DNA from: Rhynchopus euleeides
Taxonomy: Eukaryota; Euglenozoa; Diplonemea; Diplonemida; Diplonemidae
DNA length: 64,000 bases
Assembly: GCA_963210315.1 (NCBI GenBank)
Contig: OY723284.1
Coordinates: 186,001 to 250,000, forward strand
Direction: 5' to 3'
The position numbers and the translations under genes are program-made. Each line of letters starts with the position of its first letter. The first letter of the stretch is position 1. Below the pieces are notes generated by a model. The model searched no databases. It saw nothing but the letters and a program-made list of their open reading frames with translations, and was not told the origin of the DNA. Positions 13,032 to 21,536 of the stretch are shown here, piece by piece.

Positions 13032-16000
13032 TCACACGCGGGGAAGGGGTGGCATGTCGGCGTCTGGTGCAGAGGTCGGGACAGCTGTCGGCGGGGCTGG
13101 TGTTGGCGCAAGTGTCGGAGGTGCAGGTGTCAGCGGAGCAGGTGTCGCAGGTACCACTGTCTCAAAGCACACGAACTGCAAATCAAAACCACGCCGCATC
13201 TCAACATAATCACTGGTGAACTGCACCACCACAGGACCTTGGTAGTGCATCGTCGGAGGACGGGACGTACCGTGCAGCGTCTGCTGCAGTGGGAAGGAGC
13301 CGTTGGCATCACGGTAGATCCGCACGTAGTCGAAATTCCGTTCAGTGCTGAAGAAGGGCCACGTCAGCTGCACAACGCTGTCACACTCGATGCGCCAGCA
13401 GTTGTTCTCGTTGTTGCCGTAGTACAAGTGTGTGATGCGTGTGGAGTTCTCATCAAGCACCTCTGTCACATTAGTGCACTGGGAGGGGAACTCCTCACCT
13501 TCACTTGGGGCCATCGGGGACAGGTCGGTGTCTGGTGCAGAGGTTGGCGGTGCTGTCGTGGAAGCCCCGGAGCACACGAACTGCAAATCAAAACCACTGC
13601 GCACTACGGAACCATCACTGGTGAACTGCACCACCACAGGACCCTGGTAGTGCATCGTCGGAGGACGGGACGCACCGTGCAGCGTCTGCTGCAGTGGGAA
13701 GGAGCCGTTGACATCACGGTAGATCCGCACGTAGTCGTAATTCCGTTCAGTGCTGAAGAAGGGCCACGTCAGCTGCACAACGCTGTCACACTCAATGCGC
13801 CAGCAGTTGTTCTCCCTGTTGCTGTAGTTGAAGTGTGTGATGCGTTTGGAGTTCTCACCAAGCACCTCTGTCACATTAGTGCACTGGGAGGGGAACTCCT
13901 CACCTTCACTTGGGGCCATCGGGGACAGGTCGGTGTCTGGTGCAGAGGTTGGCGGTGCTGTCGTGGAAGCCCCGGAGCACACGAACTGCAGATCAAAACC
14001 ACGCCCCATCTCAACATCATCACTGGTGAACTGCACCACCACAGGACCCTGGTAGTGCATCGTCGGAGGACGGGAAGCACCGTGCAGCGTCTGCTGCAGT
14101 GGGAAGGAGCCGTTGTCATCACGGTAGATCCGCACGTAGTCGTAATACCTTTCAGTCTCGAAGAAGAGCCACGTCAGGTGCACAACGCTGTCACACTCGA
14201 TGCGCCAGCAGTTGTTCTCGTTGTTGCCGTAGTACAAGTGTGTGATGCGTGTGGAGTTCTCATCAAGCACCTCTGTCACATTAGTGCACTGGGAGGGGAA
14301 CTCCTCACCTTCACTTGGGGCCATCGGGGACAGGTCGGTGTCTGGTGCAGAGGTTGGCGGTGCTGTCGTGGAAGCCCCGGAGCACACGAACTGCAGATCA
14401 AAACCACTGCGCACTACGGAACCATCACTGGTGAACTGCACCACCACAGGACCCTGGTAGTGCATCGTCGGAGGACGGGACGCACCGTGCAGCGTCTGCT
14501 GCAGTGGGAAGGAGCCGTTGACATCACGGTAGATCCGCACGTAGTCGAAATTCCGTTCAGTGCTGAAGAAGGGCCACGTCAGCTGCACAACGCTGTCACA
14601 CTCGATGCGCCAGCAGTTGTTCTCGTTGTTGCCGTAGTACAAGTGTGTGATGCGTGTGGAGTTCTCATCAAGCACCTCTGTCACATTAGTGCACTGGGAG
14701 GGGAACTCCTCACCTTCACTTGGGGCCATCGGGGACAGGTCGGTGTCTGGTGCAGAGGTTGGCGGTGCTGTCGTGGAAGCCCCGGAGCACACGAACTGCA
14801 GAGCAAAACCACGCCGCGTCTCAACATAATCACTGGTGAACTGCACCACCACAGGACCCTGGTAGTGCATCGTCGGAGGACGGGACGCACCGTGCAGCGT
14901 CTGCTGCAGTGGGAAGGAGCCGTTGACATCACGGTAGATCCGCACGTAGTCGAAATACGTTTCAGTTTCGAAGAAGAGCCACGTCAGGTTCACACCCCTG
15001 TCACACTCGATGCGCCAGCAGTTGTTCTCGTTGTTGCCGTATTTCAAGTGTGTGATGCGTGCGGAGTTCTCATCAAGCACCTCTGTCACATTACTGCACT
15101 GGGAGGGGAACTCCTCACCTTCACTTGGGGCCATCGGGGACAGGTCGGTGTCTGGTGCAGAGGTTGGCGGAGCAGGAGTCACATGCGGTGGTGGTACGGA
15201 TGGCTCAGAGCACACAAACTGCAAATCAAAACTACTGCGCACTACAGAACCATTACCGGTGAACTGCACCACCACAGGACCCTGGTAGTACATCGTCGGA
15301 GGATGGGACGTACCGTGCAGCCTCTGCAGCAGTGGGAAGGAACCGTCGACATCACGGTAGATCAGCACGTAGTCGAAATTCCGTTCAGTGTTGAACGACA
15401 GCCACGTTAGCCGCACAAAGTTGTCACACTCAATGCGCCAGCAGTGGTTCTCGTTGTTGCCGTCGCCCAAGTGTGTGATGCGTGTGGAGTTCTCACCAAG
15501 CACCTCTGTCACATTAGTGCACTGGGAGGGGAACATCTCTGGTGGCGGAGGTTCTGGGACACACGAGTGCTGCAGGGTGATGCCCATCCCAGCCTGGCTG
15601 TACGAGCTTGTGAAGCGCACCACTACAGGGCCTGCATGGTACGACCTCCGGTCCCTTCTGATCCCTGACACCACCTCCAGTGTCGGGTACGATGGATGGG
15701 TCGCGTCATAGACATGCACGTAGCTCCTGTACACCAGATGAACCTCAGCCCACACCAGCTCAACCAGCTCATCGCATTCGATGTGCCAGCACGCTGCAAA
15801 CCTCTTCGGGTAGCTGCGGGCGGGGTCCGCAGGGAAGGCAATTGTGCCCTCGGTGGCATTCTCAAGGTCCATGTAGGTCTCGTAGCAGTTCTCGTCCACC
15901 GCTGTGTACCCTGCAGGCTGCGGGCTGTCTGCACCCTCGCACGGCACGTGCAGCAGCTTGTTCGGCGAGTTGGGCCCCTCGTTGGTGACACGGCCCTCCA

Positions 16001-17189
16001 AGGCGCTGTTCAGGAGCCACTCACGCACCTGTGCCGGCGTCGGTGCCGCCGCCTGCGCGCCGATGTACGCCGCAGCCGCACCCGCAACAAGCGGGCTGGC
16101 CATGGAGGTCCCGGAGTAGATGCGGTACGCGTCGAACTGGGGCGGTGCGTTGTGCGGAGGCTGGTGTGAGGAGCGCGACGAGTTCACCCGCACACCGGGT
16201 GCAAACAAGTCCACACACGTCCCGTAGTTCGAGAACGAGGCACGGTGGTCCCCATCCCCACCGGTGAACATTGTGGCACCGACTGTGATCGCCTCGTCCA
16301 CACGTGCAGGGGAGTAGGAGCAGGCATTCCAGTTGCTGTTCCCAGCAGCCACGACAACCGGCACCCCTGCACGCACCGCAGCAACCACAGCCGCATCCAT
16401 CACCGAGGACCCACGCCCGCCAAGCGACATGTTGATGACACCACGACGCCCAGATGCACGCGCGTGTGCCACAGCGGCCTCAATGCCTGACACAACAGCG
16501 GAAGTGGACGCCCTCCCATCGTCCCCCAGCACCCGCACTGCGACAATGCGTGCCGACTTTGCAAACCCGAACTGTGTGCCGGCCACCGTCCCAGCAACGT
16601 GTGTCCCGTGCCCGCTCACATCGTTGGTGGAGGAATAGGCAGAGAAGGCCTGTACGCACCGCCCTTGCAGGTCTGGGTGTGTGCAGTCCACCCCGCTGTC
16701 CACGACGTACGCATCCACCCCCTCGCCCCACGAGGCGTTGTGGCGGAACCCTTCCGGCACATGCGCGTCTGCCACAGTGCGCCGCAGCCCCCACGGCACA
16801 GGGGCCTCCTGCGTGTCATCGCACTGCAGCTCCTCGGCAGATGCATACACCACCCCGTCCTCCTCCACCTGCCTCAGCATCCCGGCAAAACGGACCTGCA
16901 GGTGCGCCAGCTGTGCGGGCGTCAGCGACATGGACACGGCGTAGAAGTACGGCTCGATGGCGCCAGCAGACTGCTCCGCGCCACCCGCCAGCGTCTGGCC
17001 CTGCCGCCGCTGCAGCGGGTACGCCTCGTCGTCCATCTGAAGGGCCAGCGCACGCAGCTCCGCAACAGAGTGCACGGCGGTGTTCTTCACAACCATGTTG
17101 TAGACCTTCTGCCCGCTGTCCGCAGCAGCGCCTGCGCTGTGCACCCCCACGAGCAGCGCCACGAGGGCAGTGCTGCGCAGCAACATCAT
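13032..17189 (-). CDS. Secreted proteinase K-like subtilase with seven C-terminal CUB domains
   Basis: One open frame of 1385 residues. Residues 1-22 (MMLLRSTALVALLVGVHSAG...) form a signal peptide. Residues about 28-120 resemble an inhibitor I9 propeptide. The S8 catalytic domain follows with D164 (VVDSGVD), H194 (GHGTHVAGT), oxyanion N284 (AAGNSN) and S362 (GTSMASP), all intact. The rest is seven CUB-like modules of about 110 residues. The first is divergent; the other six share FPSQC(T/S)NVTEVL, CWRIECD and GPVVVQFT and are separated by PTSAPDTDLSPMAPSEGEEF linkers. It ends in a Pro/Thr/Ala-rich tail. N-glycosylation sites (NVT, NGS) are frequent. It is presumably an extracellular or surface protease. 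An in-frame upstream Met at 17201 is an alternative start. CUB 3-7 are very similar at DNA level, so copy number may vary. Confidence 0.93.
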   Translation of the reverse strand: MMLLRSTALVALLVGVHSAGAAADSGQKVYNMVVKNTAVHSVAELRALALQMDDEAYPLQRRQGQTLAGGAEQSAGAIEPYFYAVSMSLTPAQLAHLQVRFAGMLRQVEEDGVVYASAEELQCDDTQEAPVPWGLRRTVADAHVPEGFRHNASWGEGVDAYVVDSGVDCTHPDLQGRCVQAFSAYSSTNDVSGHGTHVAGTVAGTQFGFAKSARIVAVRVLGDDGRASTSAVVSGIEAAVAHARASGRRGVINMSLGGRGSSVMDAAVVAAVRAGVPVVVAAGNSNWNACSYSPARVDEAITVGATMFTGGDGDHRASFSNYGTCVDLFAPGVRVNSSRSSHQPPHNAPPQFDAYRIYSGTSMASPLVAGAAAAYIGAQAAAPTPAQVREWLLNSALEGRVTNEGPNSPNKLLHVPCEGADSPQPAGYTAVDENCYETYMDLENATEGTIAFPADPARSYPKRFAACWHIECDELVELVWAEVHLVYRSYVHVYDATHPSYPTLEVVSGIRRDRRSYHAGPVVVRFTSSYSQAGMGITLQHSCVPEPPPPEMFPSQCTNVTEVLGENSTRITHLGDGNNENHCWRIECDNFVRLTWLSFNTERNFDYVLIYRDVDGSFPLLQRLHGTSHPPTMYYQGPVVVQFTGNGSVVRSSFDLQFVCSEPSVPPPHVTPAPPTSAPDTDLSPMAPSEGEEFPSQCSNVTEVLDENSARITHLKYGNNENNCWRIECDRGVNLTWLFFETETYFDYVRIYRDVNGSFPLQQTLHGASRPPTMHYQGPVVVQFTSDYVETRRGFALQFVCSGASTTAPPTSAPDTDLSPMAPSEGEEFPSQCTNVTEVLDENSTRITHLYYGNNENNCWRIECDSVVQLTWPFFSTERNFDYVRIYRDVNGSFPLQQTLHGASRPPTMHYQGPVVVQFTSDGSVVRSGFDLQFVCSGASTTAPPTSAPDTDLSPMAPSEGEEFPSQCTNVTEVLDENSTRITHLYYGNNENNCWRIECDSVVHLTWLFFETERYYDYVRIYRDDNGSFPLQQTLHGASRPPTMHYQGPVVVQFTSDDVEMGRGFDLQFVCSGASTTAPPTSAPDTDLSPMAPSEGEEFPSQCTNVTEVLGENSKRITHFNYSNRENNCWRIECDSVVQLTWPFFSTERNYDYVRIYRDVNGSFPLQQTLHGASRPPTMHYQGPVVVQFTSDGSVVRSGFDLQFVCSGASTTAPPTSAPDTDLSPMAPSEGEEFPSQCTNVTEVLDENSTRITHLYYGNNENNCWRIECDSVVQLTWPFFSTERNFDYVRIYRDANGSFPLQQTLHGTSRPPTMHYQGPVVVQFTSDYVEMRRGFDLQFVCFETVVPATPAPLTPAPPTLAPTPAPPTAVPTSAPDADMPPLPRV

Positions 17190-18538
17190 GTGGGATATCA
17201 TCTGTGTGGTGTGGGGGTGGCGGGTCTGGCTCAGCACAGCATCGTCAGTGATGTACGGAGGAGGTGGGGCGTGGGGGAGGGTCCTGCGGTGGGCCACCCT
17301 CTTGCTGCTTCATCTCGAGACACAGCGACGCAACCACCATCACCTTGCGTTTGACAAAGGGTTCGTCATCACTTTTTGTTTTGTGCAACCGGCAAATTTC
17401 ACACCAGTCCGACCCCCCGTTGGTGTAGCCGAAACTCTCATATTTCGTACTTCGTTCGTCGTCAAATATCCCTTGAGGATGTCGCTTTGTTGTCCCCTTC
17501 TGGAGCTCTTGGGGGACCCTAGTTGGTGATCCCCATCTGTCAGATCGGCGAGCCACCCTTGCTTTTCCAGGACCGTTCCTCTCAAGTGACGGCGGCTCTC
17601 AAGCGTTGTTCCTCTGCCGCACGGAAGCTCGTGCCCTGAGGGCCTTTTCTTTCCACGCCGAGGCAAGAGTGCTGGCAGACACGTCGGCCAGCAAGTTGGC
17701 CAGCCACCTGACGGTGCAGTCGCATGAAGAGAATTGCTTCCGACAATGCTGACGACGCAGCATCGGCAGACACTTGCTGGGACCTCCCCCTGAAACAGCT
17801 GCGTGATGAACTGACGAGCATCACTTCAAAAGACGGCAGGTTCATGACACGCAGGAGCCAGTCGGCTGCCTTTCAAACGGGGTGCCTGTTCCTGCTGGAC
17901 AGGCACAGGCCACAGAGGATCTGGGGGGTCGATGGGTCGATAGTTAGGAATAGCCCTGTTTCAGGGGGGCGGTGGGGGGCGGGGTGGGGCACCAGTGGCG
18001 CCCTTGTTTTGTTGCGCATATCTGTGCTGAGAGAAATGGGCTTTTTGGAGCGCCGTCAATACCCCAACAACTCTGGGGAGGGGAGGGGGGGGGAACTGCG
18101 CGTCTGCAGATCTGGTCAGGGGAGAGGAGAACACATAGGGGGCCCAATATGAGGGCATTCGCCGATCGCGAGAACAGAAAAAAGAGCGGGGTGGGCGCAG
18201 GCCGTTCGCTCGGGGCGAAGTTGGGCCCAACTTCGCTAAAAAAATAAATCTTCAGATTTACTTCGTCCCAACTTCGCCCAACAACTTCGCCCAAGGGGAC
18301 GAAGTTGGGATAAAAAAATTCTGGGCTCGGCCCCCACCCACCGAAGGGGGGTGGGTGGTGAAAGAGCCCACGGGATCACGAGGCTCAGGGGATGGGGAAT
18401 GCACGAGGAAGGAAGTGTCAGAAGGAGACCACAACGACCTTCCCCAAAGTACGATGTATTGCTCCGCCCAGACCCCCCCTGTGGCGTATGTCTGGCGCCC
18501 AAGTCCTTTCAAGTTACATGAATCTGTCCATCCGCAAT

Positions 18539-18600
18539 GAACAGATGTTCACTACCGTGGCCTCCGGCGGCTGGGGGGCTCCGCCCCCCAGACCCCCCTG
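18539..18600 (+). repeat. Dispersed 62-bp hairpin repeat, copy 1
   Basis: First of five copies of a conserved block beginning GAACAGATGTTCACTACCGT and ending in CAGACCCCCCTG. Its centre, CTGGGGGGCTCCGCCCCCCA plus G, is a perfect 9-bp stem with a TCC loop. All five copies share one orientation. Flanks differ from copy to copy, so the conserved block itself is the unit. Confidence 0.85.
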
Positions 18601-19709
18601 GCAGCCGAACTGTGTGGCACAGCGGTCCCTGCCAATCTACGGGCGTTTCGCTCATAAGCAAGGTTATGAGTGCCTCCGGAGGTACTAACAGCCTTGCCAG
18701 AAGTGCAGCGATCTGCTCTCTCAAGGAAAGGTAGCCAATGTGGAGGGGCGCGAAGCGCCCCCGAGGGGCGCCTCCCTGTGGTTAAAAAAAATCCCAAAAT
18801 CCCAAAAATCCCAAATAAAACTTCGTCCACCCCATACGGGATCTGTGGACGATAGCGAACGGCCTGGGTGGGCGAACGAAAAATAAATCCGCTGTTCTAC
18901 CCGACAGCAAGAATATGGCGTCTGGGTTTCTGGGGGAGAGAGAGGCGGCGTGCCGTCTTCTCTTCTCGGAGCGGAAGCGTGCAATGCAACAACTGTCGAG
19001 ATGGGATCAAGGCGATTATGGCCGTATTTTCCATACAATGGGGTCCCTCGCTCAGAAAAGTGAGAAAAATTCGAGCCGCCTCGCAAAACTGGCTGCAAAG
19101 TGACACAGAGCAAAAGGCATCCCCCGGATGGATCATCCACGACCTGAACACAAATAGAAGTAAAGTGCAAGCAAAACAGACATCAACTGCGAACAGCCCC
19201 TTTGTCGCATACATCGTTGCCAGAAGGCAGAGACGGTGTGCTCCCTGGTTATATTGGTTTCAAGCAGCGTTGTCATATCGATCGCTCCCCCCCCCCCTCC
19301 CCACCCTCCCCCCCCCCCCCAGCACACTGAGACGCACCAGCCAGCCTTAGCACCGCCTCGCTTGCAAACAGGGCCTTAGGGTGGGGCGGAGGTGGAAGCA
19401 CAGCTGCCTGGTTCATTTGCGAAGCGCACCGTATGCCGCTGATATAGACAGCGTCAGGGAGGGAGCGAAAGAGCAACCCGAAGCAGAGAGGGGGGGGGGG
19501 GTTGTCTTGTGCAATTACACACATAGCAGGGGTGGGGAGGGGGTGGGGGTGGGGTTCGCTCTGGCGCTTTCTGCACAGGCGGGGGTGGAAACGCCAGAAG
19601 AATCAGCATTCTTCCGGCGACAACACAAAAAAAAATATCTTAAAAATATACTACCAGTGGTCGCGCTAACTTCACTCCCTACTCCCGGCATTTTTGGCGA
19701 TTTTTTGAG

Positions 19710-19815
19710 GTACCTACCACCCCCCGTGTATATGTCACCCCCCAAAAGGGGTGTGTTTATGTCACCCCCCCAGGGCTGCTGGGGGGGGGTGACATAAACA
19801 CACCTTTTGGGGGGT
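19710..19815. repeat. Palindromic GTGTWTATGTCACCCCCC element, copy 1
   Basis: GTACCTACCACCCCCCGTGT leads into ATATGTCACCCCCC, followed by a near-perfect inverted repeat of about 27 bp per arm (AGGGGTGTGTTTATGTCACC and its complement). A related copy lies in reverse orientation at 27453-27534. The small size and inverted symmetry suggest a tiny MITE-like repeat. Confidence 0.7.
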
Positions 19816-20270
19816 GGGGTGTCGTGGGCACTCTTACAGGCTGAGACGACGTGTTGGTCAACATTTTGGGGAGTATATGGCCTCATCACGGTGGCCAGGA
19901 CTGGGACCTCCCATGTGGGATATCCCAATGGGGTCTCCCACACGGGTGATGGTCACTATCCCACAGGGGAGGGCACGTGTTCCCCCCTGGGAGAACGTAC
20001 GGTACCGACCTTGTCCATGGGAGACCCGATTGGGTCACGTAGGTTCTCCCAGGGGACATCATGTCCTCCCATGCGACATCCCATGGGACGGATGGGATAT
20101 CCCTAGGTGTTCGTATTGCATCTTGGGTTAGCATGCTGGCATCGCAGCAGTGTCCCCTCGAGTCCACTCAGTGAGAACCGATCCCGCTCTCCTACTCCTG
20201 CTCTACGTGACACCACACATCGCTCTCCTCCTCATTGCGCTGGAAAGGAGGGGTGACACACACACACACA

Positions 20271-20630
20271 CAAGCCCTCAAGACTCTTGAAGCGGCCTGA
20301 CTATTTAGTGTCTTCGTCGCAGCAAGGGGGCGATATATACCACCCTTTTTATTGATTTCACGTGTCAGTGTTTGACTTTTTCGCAACTTCATTTCTTCCT
20401 TTTTCTCCCTCTCCAACCCCACCCGTGACACCACCAGGGTTTAGCTAGCCCTGGTCCGATTATCCCCGGTTCTTCGCTGAAGAGACGCGGCCGGGGGGAG
20501 GGGTACGAAGAGTACGCGTCGAAACCGGTGTCACGTCGTGTTGGGGAATCCTTCGGGAGTGCGATACTGAAGGGGAGGTGCTACTGCCCGTGCAGGGCGA
20601 CACCGCCTTAAAACTTTATAACCACACACA
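20271..20630 (+). repeat. LINE 5' unit, copy 1
   Basis: A 360-bp unit starting CAAGCCCTCAAGACTCTTGA and ending in AACTTTATAACCACACACA. It is repeated 799 bp downstream with only a couple of substitutions seen by eye. The intervening 440 bp (20631-21069) are unrelated. Near-identity suggests either a promoter/5'UTR monomer, as in mouse L1, or the head of a second inserted copy. It contains the hammerhead-like core at 20466-20528. Confidence 0.85.
20466..20528 (+). ncRNA. Candidate hammerhead-like ribozyme core (copy 1)
   Basis: All conserved hammerhead positions occur in order. CCGGT (20466-20470) pairs with ACCGG (20524-20528) as stem III, giving the A15.1-U16.1 pair. T at 20471 is a permitted H17. 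CTGAAGA (20477-20483) fits CUGANGA. GACGCG (20484-20489) pairs perfectly with CGCGTC (20515-20520) as stem II. GAA follows at 20521-20523. The weak point is stem I, which would be only c(uuc)g. A competing fold also exists, a TCTTC/GAAGA hairpin that sequesters part of the core. This is a candidate only; activity is not shown. Confidence 0.35.
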
Positions 20631-21069
20631 AACCCTCTATTCCCCCAGGCCTGATGAGCAAACCCCCCTGCCCCATGTTGTGACTTCCTTTCTACCTTGC
20701 ACAAAACATCCCATTTGCCCCTTTACTTCCTTCGAAAGTGTTGTGACTTCCCCCCTACCCCACCCCTCGGGAGTGCCACTCCTCTGGTGGTTAAAAGTGA
20801 CCCGCCGTTGTGCCTTCGGCATCTGTTGCGTGTGCCGTCGTATTCTTCCTATGCACTAGTTATAGCTATCCGGGGGCGGTCTGCTGTCGCACCAGCGGGC
20901 TGCCCCACCTCTGCACCCTCGGTTTTTAAGATGTTCGCCACAGTGGAGAATGATCCCCTTCTCTGTGGCGATCGAGCCAAGCTGGACGAGGTTCGCCTTC
21001 GGGCGAAGGTCATGTGGGCGGACAAAAGGTGCCTGCTCCTGAGACTCATCAGCAACCTGCTTCTTCCTT

Positions 21070-21429
21070 CAAGCCCTCAAGACTCTTGAAGCGGCCTGAC
21101 TATTTAGTGTCTACGTCGCAGCAAGGGGGCGATATATACCACCCTTTTTATTGATTTCACGTGTCAGTGTTTGACTCTTTCGCAACTTCATTTCTTCCTT
21201 TTTCTCCCTCTCCAACCCCACCCGTGACACCACCAGGGTTTAGCTAGCCCTGGTCCGATTATCCCCGGTTCTTCGCTGAAGAGACGCGGCCGGGGGGAGG
21301 GGTACGAAGAGTACGCGTCGAAACCGGTGTCACGTCGTGTTGGGGAATCCTTCGGGAGTGCGATACTGAAGGGGAGGTGCTACTGCCCGTGCAGGGCGAC
21401 ACCGCCTTAAAACTTTATAACCACACACA
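21070..21429 (+). repeat. LINE 5' unit, copy 2 (directly upstream of the ORF)
   Basis: Second copy of the 360-bp 5' unit, immediately before the (CA)n tract and the LINE ORF. Near-identity with copy 1 extends across the whole unit, including the hammerhead-like core. Its position just ahead of the coding region fits a promoter-bearing 5' UTR. Confidence 0.87.
21265..21327 (+). ncRNA. Candidate hammerhead-like ribozyme core (copy 2)
   Basis: Identical to the core in copy 1: stem III CCGGT/ACCGG, CTGAAGA, perfect 6-bp stem II GACGCG/CGCGTC, then GAA. Conservation inside a retrotransposon 5' UTR, where self-cleaving ribozymes are known in other non-LTR elements, supports a role. The near-absent stem I remains an objection. 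Confidence 0.35.
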
Positions 21430-21536
21430 CACACACACAAACCGCTGCTACCACAATCTCCCCGTTACGCGGCCCTGCTCCCAGGCCGCCGCCGCGACGC
21501 CCCGCGCCGCGGCCAGCGTCTCCTGGGGTACTCAGG

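Larger units (their letters stand above)
17190..20270. other. Repeat-rich spacer upstream of the subtilase gene
   Basis: No gene is confidently recognised. A short plus-strand frame at 17724-17930 (MKRIASDNADDAAS...) has plausible amino-acid composition but no upstream or downstream exon that I can join. The region holds CGAAGTTGGG/CCCAACTTCG palindromes at 18190-18310, one copy of the dispersed hairpin repeat (18539), several poly-C and poly-G runs (19276-19320, 19488-19500), a palindromic element at 19710-19815 and a degenerate CACGGTGG-type sequence from 19887. Confidence 0.5.

Noticed and set aside
13020..15410. 796-codon plus-strand frame with repeated HHHRTLVVHRRRTG peptides
   Set aside because: It is the antisense shadow of the tandem CUB domains; the minus frame has signal peptide, catalytic triad and conserved cysteines.
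17582..17930. Possible small gene or exon on either strand (MNLPSFEVMLV.. or MKRIASDNADD..)
   Set aside because: Both strands look equally plausible, neither has a recognisable domain or splice partner, so no call is made.
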